A DNA stretch of 22,007 nt from Alteromonadaceae bacterium (GTDB lineage Bacteria > Pseudomonadota > Gammaproteobacteria > Pseudomonadales > Oleiphilaceae), in contig JABXHG010000510.1 of NCBI GenBank assembly GCA_013393545.1, positions 1-22,007 on the forward strand, read 5' to 3'. Under the pieces are notes generated by a model. It was not told the origin of the DNA, ran no database searches, and saw only the letters and a program-made list of their open reading frames with translations. Positions 1 to 7,906 of the stretch are shown here, in pieces. The position numbers and the translations under genes are program-made. Positions within the stretch are counted from its first letter, which is position 1, and the number at the start of each line of letters is the position of its first letter.

Positions 1-1
1 C

Positions 2-358
2 CGTGATTACCCCGTCTTTGAATATCCACCACAGATACCGGGTGCTCCAATACTGAGTGCCAAAGAAAAAAAGCTCATCCTGAAAAAGGCTTTTGAGAGG
101 ATGTTGCCGCAGCATGTTCTGTTTATAAAGAAAATGGGCTCTTCTGTGCCGCTGGCGCACTGGTTGTGCAATGAGCTTAGGCCGGTTGTTGAGCAAACAG
201 TGCTCTCAACGAACAGTGGCCTGGTTAATTTCTTTGAACCAGCGGGGATACGCAAGCTCTGGGAAAGGCACCTGGCGGGCGACGACCAGTTTACTCAGGA
301 ACTCTGGTCCTTACTGGCGTTTGAACTCTGGTGGCAACAATATCAGGTGAGCGCATGA
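2..358 (+). CDS. Asparagine synthase-like amidotransferase, C-terminal 118 aa only (5' end outside window)
   Basis: The reading frame is open from base 2, so the gene begins upstream of the window and only its C-terminus is seen. The visible part has the typical tail of AsnB-family glutamine amidotransferases: a helix, then a KKMGSSVPLAHW segment resembling the family's K-x-G-F-x-V-P-L-x-x-W motif. It ends with the LAGDDQ...ELWSLLAFELWWQQY region that commonly closes these proteins. AsnB-type proteins transfer ammonia to an ATP-activated carboxylate. Copies in polysaccharide loci, including the exosortase-A associated ones, are thought to amidate sugar acids, but the substrate here is unknown. 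The stop overlaps the next gene's ATG by four bases (ATGA), so the two are probably translationally coupled. The active-site domains are not visible, so the call rests on the C-terminus alone. Confidence 0.75.
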   Translation, partial: RDYPVFEYPPQIPGAPILSAKEKKLILKKAFERMLPQHVLFIKKMGSSVPLAHWLCNELRPVVEQTVLSTNSGLVNFFEPAGIRKLWERHLAGDDQFTQELWSLLAFELWWQQYQVSA

Positions 359-1539
359 CAGCCGGGCACGCTAAATCAACAATATTGCCGCGTCAGAAGC
401 CACTGAGGGTGCTGCACCTTACCTTCAATATGGGCATTGGCGGAACGGAACAGGTTATCCGGCAGCTGGTTCAGGGAATGGTACAGAGCGGTGTGCAATC
501 GGAAATTCTCTGTATCGATGGCCATACAGGTCCTGTCGGAATAGCACTCAGGGAGCAGGGTATACCTGTGCATACGGTGGCACGTAAACAAGGATTTGAC
601 GGGTCGCTGATTATCGCCATTCGAAGGCGACTGAAAGCTGGGCGCTTTGATGTGCTGCACTGCCATCAATACACCCCCTGGTTCTATGGGCGGCTGGCAT
701 CTTTGGGGACGAATACCAAGGTTGTCTTCACCGAGCATGGTCGTTTTTATCCGGACAGATATCGTTATAAAGCCATGTTCGTCAACCCGGTTCTGGCAAT
801 GATGACCCCTGCTATTGTCGCGATTTCAGCGGCAACCAGAGATGCTCTTGTACAATACGAGTTCCTGCCAAGACGCAAAATCCAGGTTATTTATAATGGG
901 ATAGCGCCTTTAGAGCGGGATGAGTCAGAGGCGCAAAAAGTACGTCGTAACCTGGGGATTCCTGAAAAGGCCTTTGTGGTCGGAACCGTGTCTCGTCTTG
1001 ATCCGGTGAAAAATCAGGAGATGATGCTCAGGGCTTTTAAAGAGTTTGCCGAAAATAACCCACATGCTTTTTTGCTGATGGTGGGTGATGGGCCTGACAA
1101 AGACAAGCTGGTGTCACTGGCGGTTGAGTACGGAATCAGCAAAAAAACGATCTTTGCCGGTTTCATTAATAACCCCATGCATTATCTTGTCGCTATGGAC
1201 GTGTTTCTCTTGTCCTCCCACACAGAAGGCACATCAATGACCCTGTTAGAAGCCATGAGCCTGGAGGTACCTGCAGTCGCTACCCGGGTCGGGGGAAATC
1301 CGGAGATCATTGAAGACGGGGTAACCGGCTTGCTCACCGAACCCGGAAAGGCTTCGTACTTCGCAGCCGCTATTGACACCCTGCATAAGAATACCCCTCT
1401 CCGGAAGCGTATGGGAAAAGCCGCGCGGGATCATTTCGATGCGCGGTTCAGTGCAGGCGCCATGCTTGCCGGCTACAATAAAATTTACGCGGCACACAAA
1501 ATAGCTCCACACCCCTCATTCTCTGCACGGATTGATTAG
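355..1539 (+). CDS. Glycosyltransferase family 4 (GT-B fold)
   Basis: This 394-aa protein starts at the ATG inside the ATGA overlap with the previous stop. AGGTGA at 345-350 serves as ribosome binding site. A GTG 24 bases upstream is in frame but lies inside the previous gene and is less likely. The N-terminus (RVLHLTFNMGIGGTEQVIRQL) is the usual GT4 start with the Gly-rich acceptor loop. FTEHGRFYP follows in the middle, and the C-terminal Rossmann domain begins at about residue 200 (GIPEKAFVVGTVSRLDPVKNQ). The E-x7-E donor-site motif is E291 to E299 (EGTSMTLLE). The enzyme retains configuration when moving a sugar from a nucleotide donor to a lipid-linked acceptor at the inner face of the membrane. 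It resembles sugar transferases of exosortase/EPS loci. Donor and linkage cannot be told from sequence. Confidence 0.93.
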   Translation: MTAGHAKSTILPRQKPLRVLHLTFNMGIGGTEQVIRQLVQGMVQSGVQSEILCIDGHTGPVGIALREQGIPVHTVARKQGFDGSLIIAIRRRLKAGRFDVLHCHQYTPWFYGRLASLGTNTKVVFTEHGRFYPDRYRYKAMFVNPVLAMMTPAIVAISAATRDALVQYEFLPRRKIQVIYNGIAPLERDESEAQKVRRNLGIPEKAFVVGTVSRLDPVKNQEMMLRAFKEFAENNPHAFLLMVGDGPDKDKLVSLAVEYGISKKTIFAGFINNPMHYLVAMDVFLLSSHTEGTSMTLLEAMSLEVPAVATRVGGNPEIIEDGVTGLLTEPGKASYFAAAIDTLHKNTPLRKRMGKAARDHFDARFSAGAMLAGYNKIYAAHKIAPHPSFSARID

Positions 1540-1542
1540 AGT

Positions 1543-2913
1543 ATGGGCAAGTTCGCGCTTCTTTTTCTGTTTTTATTTACCGCCGGAATCTTCGCGGCCC
1601 TGATGGTTACACCCGTATCATCTGTACTGGTTTATCAGCTTGTCTACTTCGTAAACCCGGATAGCCGCTGGTGGGCGGCCAGCATTCCCGGTCTCCCATA
1701 TTCCTTCATCGCCGCACTGGTCATGCTATTCACACTGACCTTGCGATATAAACAGTTGTCGCCTCTTGCCCCATGGAAACAGCAACCGGTTTTTAAATGG
1801 ATGTTTGCCTTGTTAGCAATGTACGGGCTTATGATTTTTTTCGCGGTTGTTCCCTCTGTCCACAAACCTTTTACCTATGACTTCCTTAAACTTGTGGTCA
1901 TTGTTTTGGCGGCCTATAAATTAGTCTCCACAGAAAAGGCTTTGGATGCCTGCCTGTGGGCCTATGTTGCTGGCGTTACCTATATTGGTTATGTCGCCTA
2001 CTCTGTAGGTCGGGATGGACAAGGGCGATTAGAAGGTATCGGCATGGTTGATACAGGCGGTGACGGCAATATGACGGCCGCTGCCATGGTGCCTGCGTTG
2101 ATCCTGCTTCTCTACAAGGCCTGGATGGGTAATAAAAAGATCCGGTTTCTAGCCATATTTTGTGGAGCGTTTATCGCCAATGGTGTTGTGCTGATTAACA
2201 GCCGGGGCGCCTTTTTGGGAGCGGTATGCGGCGCCCTGTTTTTTCTGTTTTACATGATTTTTTCCCGGTACCAGAGAAAAGGACAAAAGGGGACGGCCGT
2301 CCTGATTATACTGATCGGGCTTGCCGGTACCGCTTATGTTGCTGACGAAGCCTTCTGGTCGCGGATGGAAACAATAAAAGAGGTTGAGGATGGCGGGAAA
2401 AGTGGCTCCCATCGTATAGATTTCTGGATGGCCACATTTGATGTGCTTGAGGATTACCCTATGGGGGTTGGCATACAGGGGTTTATTGAGTTGAGCCCTG
2501 GCTATCTGCCCGAGCGTTACTTTGAAGGCCGTAAAGTAGGCAAGGCGACTCACTCTACCTGGTTTCAGATTCTTTCAGAAATTGGCTGGGTTGGTTTCTT
2601 TTTTCTCATAGCGCTTCTTGTCTCGACCTTTACGCTGTCCAGAAAAACAAAAAAGTATTTGTTAGAGACTGAAAATTACGACGCTTATTTCAAAATGCTT
2701 GCGTTGGAGGGGGCTCTGCTGAGCTTCCTGGTTGCTGCCAGTTTTATTGATCGGGCACGGGCTGAGATGCTTTATTGGCTTGTGCTGTTTATCGCTATTG
2801 CGTCCAATATTTACTACCTGCGCTACGTTGACCCGAAAAAACAAACACGCTTTACGAAGGGGGCATCCGCAAATAATGAAACCATTAGTGTCCGTAATCG
2901 TTCCGGTATATAA
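1543..2913 (+). CDS. O-antigen ligase/polymerase-like membrane protein (Wzy/WaaL superfamily)
   Basis: This 456-aa polytopic membrane protein starts three bases after the previous stop. It has many hydrophobic segments, with a periplasmic loop rich in charged residues around residues 265-345. That loop contains SGSHRIDFW, GVGIQGF and the His-bearing THSTWFQILSEIGWVG motif (His near residue 336). A conserved Arg/His loop before a final helix pair is the hallmark of the Wzy_C/O-antigen ligase family. The early NPDSRWW segment and overall layout recall the exosortase-A associated putative O-glycosylation ligases. The likely role is polymerisation of lipid-linked repeat units, or their transfer to a lipid or protein acceptor, on the periplasmic side. 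Sequence alone does not separate polymerase from ligase. Its 3' end overlaps the next gene by 38 bases. Confidence 0.85.
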   Translation: MGKFALLFLFLFTAGIFAALMVTPVSSVLVYQLVYFVNPDSRWWAASIPGLPYSFIAALVMLFTLTLRYKQLSPLAPWKQQPVFKWMFALLAMYGLMIFFAVVPSVHKPFTYDFLKLVVIVLAAYKLVSTEKALDACLWAYVAGVTYIGYVAYSVGRDGQGRLEGIGMVDTGGDGNMTAAAMVPALILLLYKAWMGNKKIRFLAIFCGAFIANGVVLINSRGAFLGAVCGALFFLFYMIFSRYQRKGQKGTAVLIILIGLAGTAYVADEAFWSRMETIKEVEDGGKSGSHRIDFWMATFDVLEDYPMGVGIQGFIELSPGYLPERYFEGRKVGKATHSTWFQILSEIGWVGFFFLIALLVSTFTLSRKTKKYLLETENYDAYFKMLALEGALLSFLVAASFIDRARAEMLYWLVLFIAIASNIYYLRYVDPKKQTRFTKGASANNETISVRNRSGI

Positions 2914-3793
2914 CCGTGCTCACCTGGTCTCGGAAACGATTGAGAGTATTCTGGCACAAACCTGGGAGCCCCTGGAAATCATCCTGATCAATGATGGCTC
3001 TACCGATGAGTCCCTGGCGATACTTCAGGGTTACGAGCGACGCTTTCCAGAGAAGATTCGGGTGTGTGACCAGCCAAATCAGGGGCAGATTGTCGCCAGA
3101 AACAACGGCATCAAGGCTTCTAAAGGCGATTACATTGCGTTTCTGGACAGTGACGATCTCTGGGTTGAGGACAAACTGGAACGTCAGATGCCTCTGTTTG
3201 AGGAGGGGGTAGGGCTTGTGTACTCAGGTACGGAAATCATGGACGAAGAAGGGCGAACGGTTCGGCAGGAACCCGCTGACAAGACTATATCGGGTGATAT
3301 ATATGCACCGCTACTCGTAAAGAACCGAATGACCGGCGGAACCGTTGTGGTCAGCACACTAGCCCTGAACCGCGTAGGTGTTTTTTCCACTGACTTCAAG
3401 GCAGCAGAGAACTGGGATCTTTGGTTGCGAATCTGCAAGGAGTACAGCGCCCGGGTTGTGCCCAGTCCACTGACCCGATATAGGCTGCATGACAGCAACA
3501 TGTCGGGCGACGCACAGTTAATGTTGGGTGCGAAGTTGCAGATTATGGAAAAACACTGTGATCTCCAGTCTGATGATACTGCCATTGCGCGCTGCTCACG
3601 CCTGGCCTGGGCTGATTATCACTACCGTCTGGGGATAAATTATTTTTCGGCCGGTGATTACAAGTCTGCGCGACAGTCCTTTTTCTCAGTACTCAGGTTT
3701 GCCTATCAGTATGAGGATGTCTGGGTTCGTTTGCTGCGAAGCTTTCTAGGCCGCAGTGGTAACGATTTTCTCCGCACACTTAAGAGGAGTTAG
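2876..3793 (+). CDS. Glycosyltransferase family 2 (GT-A fold)
   Basis: I place the start at ATG 2876, which gives 305 aa and the canonical GT2 opening MKPLVSVIVPVYNRAHLVSE. A longer open frame exists upstream but lies within the ligase gene. A purine-rich AAGGGGG lies about a dozen bases upstream. Visible motifs are LINDGSTDESL near residue 37, ARNNGIKASKGDYIAFLDSDD with the metal-binding DSD at residues 91-93, and a later ENWDLWLRI segment typical of the acceptor-side helix. The C-terminal ~60 residues form a helical extension (YRLGINYFSAGDYKSARQSF) resembling a TPR-like hairpin. The enzyme probably adds one sugar of the repeat unit in the cytoplasm. Overlap with the upstream gene suggests coupled translation. 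Confidence 0.93.
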   Translation: MKPLVSVIVPVYNRAHLVSETIESILAQTWEPLEIILINDGSTDESLAILQGYERRFPEKIRVCDQPNQGQIVARNNGIKASKGDYIAFLDSDDLWVEDKLERQMPLFEEGVGLVYSGTEIMDEEGRTVRQEPADKTISGDIYAPLLVKNRMTGGTVVVSTLALNRVGVFSTDFKAAENWDLWLRICKEYSARVVPSPLTRYRLHDSNMSGDAQLMLGAKLQIMEKHCDLQSDDTAIARCSRLAWADYHYRLGINYFSAGDYKSARQSFFSVLRFAYQYEDVWVRLLRSFLGRSGNDFLRTLKRS

Positions 3794-3859
3794 CTAGCAA
3801 CTCAGGGTGACACAGTTATATAAAAAGACAAACTAACCCAATAAGCCGAAGAAGCGTTT

Positions 3860-5317
3860 ATGTCTGAAGTAAGAACTGCATTAATTTATTCGTCCCTGGG
3901 TCGTTACATTCTGATGGGGCTGGGGCTTGCCAGTACCGTTATCGTCGCACGCTTATTAACTCCCGAAGAAGTTGGTACCTTCGCAATTGCCAGCTCCATT
4001 GTCATGATAATGGCCGAGTTTCGCATTCTTGGAGCTAACACTTATCTGATTCGCGAAGCAGAGTTAACCGACGATAAAATCCGGTCAGCCTATGGTCTAA
4101 CGATACTGATTTCGTGGGGGCTTGGGTTGGCTGTCATTCTGGCCGCTGTGCCTTTGTCTGAGTTTTTCGACATTGAGAGCCTGAAGTATATATTTTTCAT
4201 ACTGTCTATCAGCTTTATTTTTGCGCCGTATATAAGTATACCCCATGCTTTTTTGAGCCGTAAGTATGCTTTTAAACAGATAACCATTATTAGAATTTCT
4301 TCTGGATTGGTTGGTGTATCCGTGACTATTATTTTTATAATCTTGGGGTTTAGTTATTACTCTCTTGCTATTGCCAATGTGGTAACAATCCTTGTTCAGT
4401 TTGTTCTATATATTTACTTTACAAATGATATCCGAGTGTATCGACCGCAGTTCAAATACTTAAAACCCATAGCGACTCTTGGCATCTATACTTCTGTGAG
4501 CCTTGTGTTAAGAAAATTACAATATACTGCTCCCGATATGGTGATTGGTAAGATGGGAACGGCGAGCCAGGTGGGGATATTCTCACGAGGTTTAGGATTA
4601 ATGGTCTTTGCGTCGGAGGCACTTCTTTCAGGAATATCTCCGGTTGCCTTGCCTTATTTAGCTGATGTCCGAAAAAGGAATGGCAGTATCGTTGCAGCGT
4701 ACAGCCGTGCTGCCCAGCTGATTACCGGACTGGTTTGGCCGGTGCTAGCAGTCGTAAGTGTGGCCAGTTTGCCTGCTATCCGTTTTATGTTTGGTGACCA
4801 GTGGGATCAGTCGGCACCAGTCGCAACCATAATTGCTTACTGGGCAATGCTGCGCGCTGCCAATATCTTAGCGCCAAAAGCGCTTGTCGCAGTCGGTAAA
4901 GAATCATCAATGCTAGTTAAAGAACTAGTTGTATTTGTATTTTTTATTTCGTCGATTGTTCTCGCATACTCAGGCTGGGGCTTGCAAGGTGCCGGGTATG
5001 CATTCGTATTCTCGGGGTTGGTTGACTTTGTAGTGTCGTGTTATTTCTTGAAATTCAAAGTGGGTGTAAAGGTTATACCGTACTGTCTCTCTCTTTTGCC
5101 AAGTGCCTTGATAGCATTCATATGCTGGATTGCAGCCTGGTTCATCTCTTTCGTTTCCCCTTTTTCGACTACTGCTCCAGTTTTTACGATCTTGCAAATA
5201 GCGCTTGCCTTACCTTTGGTCTGGGTAGCCAGTGTTTTTCTGGTTAAGCATCCTATAAGAGACGAACTAATAAAAGCTTATAATGATAGCTTGGGGAAGC
5301 ATAAATATGGTCACTGA
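3860..5317 (+). CDS. Wzx-like polysaccharide flippase (MOP superfamily)
   Basis: This 485-aa, strongly hydrophobic protein has about 12-14 predicted membrane spans. It opens with a short N-terminal segment (MSEVRTALIYSSLGRYILMG) and the ARLLTPEEVGTFAIASSIVM motif found in Polysacc_synt / Wzx proteins. FSRGLGLMVFASEALLSGISPVALPYLADV is the usual mid-protein signature. Proteins of this family move undecaprenyl-diphosphate-linked oligosaccharides across the inner membrane. ATG 3860 follows a GAAGAAG element. A 66-base gap separates it from the preceding gene, the largest in this operon, and I see no convincing terminator there. The segment around 4190-4440 is visibly more AT-rich than its surroundings, which is common for wzx genes. 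Confidence 0.92.
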   Translation: MSEVRTALIYSSLGRYILMGLGLASTVIVARLLTPEEVGTFAIASSIVMIMAEFRILGANTYLIREAELTDDKIRSAYGLTILISWGLGLAVILAAVPLSEFFDIESLKYIFFILSISFIFAPYISIPHAFLSRKYAFKQITIIRISSGLVGVSVTIIFIILGFSYYSLAIANVVTILVQFVLYIYFTNDIRVYRPQFKYLKPIATLGIYTSVSLVLRKLQYTAPDMVIGKMGTASQVGIFSRGLGLMVFASEALLSGISPVALPYLADVRKRNGSIVAAYSRAAQLITGLVWPVLAVVSVASLPAIRFMFGDQWDQSAPVATIIAYWAMLRAANILAPKALVAVGKESSMLVKELVVFVFFISSIVLAYSGWGLQGAGYAFVFSGLVDFVVSCYFLKFKVGVKVIPYCLSLLPSALIAFICWIAAWFISFVSPFSTTAPVFTILQIALALPLVWVASVFLVKHPIRDELIKAYNDSLGKHKYGH

Positions 5318-5320
5318 GCG

Positions 5321-6175
5321 ATGATAGGAACTACAGAGTTAAAGCAAAAAATAAAGGATGTTTTATATAGGTATCCACGTGTTTATAGTGCATTTGAACG
5401 AGCTTTTCACTTTATAAACTTTCGTTCTATTGCTAGAGATAAAATGCAAGCCCAGGAAAGGCAGTTACGGCTATATAAGTACTTTGAAGTTGTTTACGAT
5501 CACGAAATGGAGTACCTGAGGCAACACTGTCGGGAACTAGAGCGGGGTGGGGGAGAGTCACTAAATACCACGCGAATGCATCCATACTTTCCTAAAGTAG
5601 AAATTGACAGCTCAGCTTCTTACATAAAGCCCCACCCTCAGCCTGAAAGGAGCTATATCAAACACTATGCGACAAAGAATCGCTGGGCTGGATTATCGGC
5701 AGATCAGGCTTTTTATCTGGAAGCAAGCAGCTTGCAGAGACTATTAGATATCCGGAGCTCAAATCAGTTGCATCATTTTCCTTTTCCCGTTTTAAAAGGA
5801 GTGTCTGAAGAAAAGCTCACTGTAGAGATGAGCCATTGTGGGTGGTCACTGGACCAGTTACCACGCCAGGGCGCCCCTATAAAAATAAAAGACCACAAGC
5901 TGCAAGTTGAAAATATAGTAAATATGCTAATCAAGGCAAAGGTTCTGCACCTGGATCTGCGTTCGGACGGGAAAAATTTATGTGTCGACTCTAAGGGCAA
6001 CCTGTCTCTTATCGATTTTGACATTGTGGTGGTAAATGATGAAAGGCCGCTCAGCTGGCAGATCGCACGGCGGCAGAGCATTATGAGACGATTTCCTGAA
6101 GGGTATTATGTATGGGCGTTTAACAAAATTCACCGTGCCTTGTCGAAGCATTCGGGCAGGCTTGAGTTATCTTAA
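5321..6175 (+). CDS. Protein-kinase-fold protein (LPS-kinase/RIO-like), probable polysaccharide-cluster phosphotransferase
   Basis: The 284-aa protein starts three bases after the flippase stop and is the last gene of the + operon. The C-terminal half carries a kinase-like catalytic core. HLDLRSDGKN at residues 210-219 corresponds to the HRD...N catalytic loop (D212 as base, N219 as metal ligand). LIDFD with D232-F-D234 corresponds to the DFG metal-binding motif. The pattern is closest to small bacterial sugar/lipid kinases such as the WaaP/InaA/RIO-like group. The N-terminal ~110 residues are charged and helical with no recognised domain. A clear Gly-rich ATP loop is not visible, so the fold call relies on the catalytic loop. 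It might phosphorylate a sugar of the glycan or a lipid carrier, but the substrate is unknown. It could also be an inactive regulatory kinase-like protein. Confidence 0.65.
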   Translation: MIGTTELKQKIKDVLYRYPRVYSAFERAFHFINFRSIARDKMQAQERQLRLYKYFEVVYDHEMEYLRQHCRELERGGGESLNTTRMHPYFPKVEIDSSASYIKPHPQPERSYIKHYATKNRWAGLSADQAFYLEASSLQRLLDIRSSNQLHHFPFPVLKGVSEEKLTVEMSHCGWSLDQLPRQGAPIKIKDHKLQVENIVNMLIKAKVLHLDLRSDGKNLCVDSKGNLSLIDFDIVVVNDERPLSWQIARRQSIMRRFPEGYYVWAFNKIHRALSKHSGRLELS

Positions 6176-6181
6176 TCAGTT

Positions 6182-6202
6182 CGAGTGAAAAGTTTTTTCT
6201 CG
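6182..6202. terminator. Weak hairpin between convergent genes, possible bidirectional terminator
   Basis: In the 27-base gap between two convergent stops, CGAG (6182-6185) pairs with CTCG (6199-6202). The pairing continues inward through one mismatch and A/T pairs of GAAA with the T-run. The T-run lies inside the stem rather than after it, so as a classical Rho-independent terminator it is imperfect. Position between convergent genes is the main support. Confidence 0.3.
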
Positions 6203-7111
6203 TTAGCTTTTTACCTGATCGTCGACAAACTTATCCAGAACCTTACGGAGCCACGCGCGATAGCGCCCACGCTTTTCCCCTGCGCTCCATGGTCCCAGAC
6301 GAAGCAGTAAATGATGGAGAAAGTGCCAGCGTATAGCTGTTTCTGGTACGCCATAAAGACTGGCGGCGTTAATGACAGCCGGGTGGGTAAACACCTGTGC
6401 AGCATTTTCCGGCGTGTTATCGAACGAAGGAAGTGTAAGCGCGAGAGTAAACGCATCATACAACGGCATTTTTGTGATTTCGAAATCTTCAAAATCTATC
6501 ACCGTAATGTGGACCTTATCAATAATAAGGTTGTTCAGACAGAAATCACCATGTTGGGGGACCGGTGAACAGTTTGGTGAATAAAACAGTTCTTGGGATG
6601 CTTCTTCAGTTAAGGTTTGAAGCCGGTCAGTGATTTTTTCACCAGTGCTCCGATACGCAGAAAGCGCTTTTTGTAACTCAATATGTGGTTCGACCATTAC
6701 AGCGCCGTCAGTCTGCGCGGCACCCACAGCTGTGTGGAAATCATCCAATGATTGCCACATTCTATTTTCAATCTGTGAGCGGGCCTCACCAGTTTGCACT
6801 CGGGCTTTTAACTGGAACCATGGATAACCGCTTACTCCACACTGAATATCATAGGTTTCTCCATTGAATTCATAAATCCCCAGTGGGGCAGGTACCAGGT
6901 TGCCCGCAAGCTGATGAATAGATCGGTCTACCTGACTGGACTTAAGTCCTCGTTCATCGTCGACTTTACGAATCACGTAAAGGGGATGCTCGGAATTATC
7001 TCCAAAAACAAGATAGATCGGCCTTGTTGTGTTGATACAGGCGACAGATGGTTGGACCGTTAACGCATTTAAAAGACCGGCGTGTGAAAGCAAGCTTTCG
7101 ATAAAGATCAT
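6203..7111 (-). CDS. Aminoglycoside-phosphotransferase-fold (APH/choline-kinase-like) protein
   Basis: I choose the start at 7111 (MIFIESLLSHAG), giving 302 aa. It is preceded by AAGGAAAT about seven bases upstream and lies two bases after the stop of the gene before it. The longer open frame only extends into that upstream gene. Key motifs are the Brenner-type catalytic loop HGDFCLNN (H187-G-D189, Asn 192/193) and the metal site VIDFED with D206. An N-lobe Lys candidate is in YVIRKVDD. These define the APH/choline kinase superfamily of small-molecule kinases. The family phosphorylates sugars, amino-alcohols or antibiotics. In this locus a sugar or lipid-headgroup substrate is more plausible than drug resistance, but that is inference. 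It forms a two-gene unit with the 155-aa protein and converges on another kinase-fold gene. Confidence 0.75.
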   Translation of the reverse strand: MIFIESLLSHAGLLNALTVQPSVACINTTRPIYLVFGDNSEHPLYVIRKVDDERGLKSSQVDRSIHQLAGNLVPAPLGIYEFNGETYDIQCGVSGYPWFQLKARVQTGEARSQIENRMWQSLDDFHTAVGAAQTDGAVMVEPHIELQKALSAYRSTGEKITDRLQTLTEEASQELFYSPNCSPVPQHGDFCLNNLIIDKVHITVIDFEDFEITKMPLYDAFTLALTLPSFDNTPENAAQVFTHPAVINAASLYGVPETAIRWHFLHHLLLRLGPWSAGEKRGRYRAWLRKVLDKFVDDQVKS

Positions 7112-7113
7112 AG

Positions 7114-7581
7114 TTATTTCCTTAAAAGAATAAGTGCGATGCCCTCGGTAGCTGGATTGATGCCAATAAACCGACCGACTAGATACTTGGCTACTCGTCT
7201 TACCCATTGCTGATCAACAGGGAGGATATTTTTAGTTATGTAGGAGTCTGCAATAGTATCTAGCTCATACACACATATTGGTTGATCAAGTGAAGGATAA
7301 ACTCCCATGAAAGCGGTCGTGATGCGGGAGTCTTCTTGACTAAGGGCTTTATCAAGCTTCTTGAGAAGCTTAGCTTTTTTCCTCAAGAGAAGTATTTCTG
7401 GCAGGCGATTAGATTTATCATATCTGGAAGCAACGATACTGCAGTGGCCAACTCTTTCGAGTTTATTTTTTGCTATCACCTCTGCCTTGAAAGGATCTGA
7501 AATCTGTAGTTCTATAACCGGACTCTGTAAAAGATTGGCCAAATTTACGAATCTTTCTGAAAAGAGTGAGCGCTCGTCCAT
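7114..7581 (-). CDS. Hypothetical protein, 155 aa, no family recognised
   Basis: I do not recognise this protein. It is soluble in appearance, with no signal peptide or membrane span, and is Lys/Leu rich around residues 65-80 (LLLRKKAKLLKKLDKAL). It ends with a hydrophobic tail (FIGINPATEGIALILLRK) that looks like the last strands of an alpha/beta domain. Its stop lies two bases before the APH-like gene's ATG, so the two are almost certainly co-transcribed. No good Shine-Dalgarno precedes ATG 7581. A TATAGT sequence sits immediately upstream of the ATG, and a better promoter lies about 45 bases further upstream. It could be a truncated remnant of a larger enzyme such as a methyltransferase, but I see no motif that proves this. 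Confidence 0.6.
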   Translation of the reverse strand: MDERSLFSERFVNLANLLQSPVIELQISDPFKAEVIAKNKLERVGHCSIVASRYDKSNRLPEILLLRKKAKLLKKLDKALSQEDSRITTAFMGVYPSLDQPICVYELDTIADSYITKNILPVDQQWVRRVAKYLVGRFIGINPATEGIALILLRK

Positions 7582-7623
7582 GAACTATACCGATTGAGTA
7601 ACAGGCAACGGAGGTGTTTACAA

Positions 7624-7652
7624 ACTATACCATTGTTGATCTTTCTTTGTAA
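7624..7652 (-). promoter_or_regulatory. Candidate sigma-70 promoter for the 155-aa protein / APH-like unit
   Basis: On the - strand, TTACAA (7652-7647) is followed after exactly 17 bases by TATAGT (7629-7624). The -10 matches consensus at five of six positions, while the -35 matches at only three. It lies about 43 bases upstream of ATG 7581. Confidence 0.4.
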
Positions 7653-7676
7653 CCAGTTTTTAGTGATCAACTAACG

Positions 7677-7690
7677 CTGACAAGTGTCAG
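7677..7690. repeat. Perfect 6+2+6 dyad, operator-like
   Basis: CTGACA, spacer AG, TGTCAG form a perfect inverted repeat in the divergent intergenic region. The size and symmetry fit a dimeric helix-turn-helix regulator site. A binding protein cannot be named. Confidence 0.4.
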
Positions 7691-7696
7691 TAAATC

Positions 7697-7726
7697 TTAC
7701 ACTTTCTGGGTGTTGTTAAATATAAT
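7697..7726 (+). promoter_or_regulatory. Candidate -10 (TATAAT) for the 7907 gene, weak -35
   Basis: A perfect TATAAT occurs at 7721-7726. The best sequence at proper distance upstream is TTACAC at 7697-7702 (18-base spacing), which matches -35 consensus poorly. The perfect dyad at 7677-7690 lies just upstream of this -35, where an activator could bind. The predicted leader would be about 170 bases long. Confidence 0.3.
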
Positions 7727-7906
7727 TTAGTTAAGCTTTTGTAAATAAAGACTATTTGGTTTTGGATCGATACTTGCATGATGATGGTCATATTAAGGGT
7801 GACCTCGTAGATAGGTGATATTTGGACTAGGTTTTCTTTGATCGCTCTTTAGTTATTGGTAGTTAATTTATTGACTTGAAAACAAAAATAAAAGCGAGGG
7901 TTTCGT

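Larger units (their letters stand above)
7582..7906. promoter_or_regulatory. Divergent intergenic region, AT-rich, with dyads and promoter-like elements
   Basis: These 325 bases separate the - strand kinase unit from the + strand transferase gene and contain no credible ORF. Visible structure includes a perfect dyad CTGACA-AG-TGTCAG at 7677-7690. An inverted pair TTGATC (7636-7641) / GATCAA (7665-7670) is also present. A 9-base direct repeat AACTATACC occurs at 7583-7591 and 7623-7631, 40 bases apart. Promoter-like sequences point both ways (listed separately). The stretch is markedly more AT-rich than the window average. It probably controls both divergent units, and the dyads are plausible operator sites, but no regulator gene is visible in the window. 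Confidence 0.5.

Noticed and set aside
331..354. GTG at 331 as a start for the GT4 gene
   Set aside because: It lies inside the preceding gene. ATG 355 has AGGTGA at proper distance and forms a typical ATGA overlap.
2732..2875. N-terminal extension of the GT2 gene
   Set aside because: The extra 48 residues come from the ligase gene read in another frame. The GT2 domain starts cleanly at ATG 2876.
6203..7111. APH-like protein as an aminoglycoside resistance determinant
   Set aside because: The fold motifs are shared by many sugar and alcohol kinases. The glycan-locus context gives no support for drug resistance.
7583..7591. TATAGT just before ATG 7581 as a -10 element for a leaderless transcript
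   Set aside because: No -35-like sequence occurs at 16-18 bases upstream. The second copy at 7624-7629 has a better partner.
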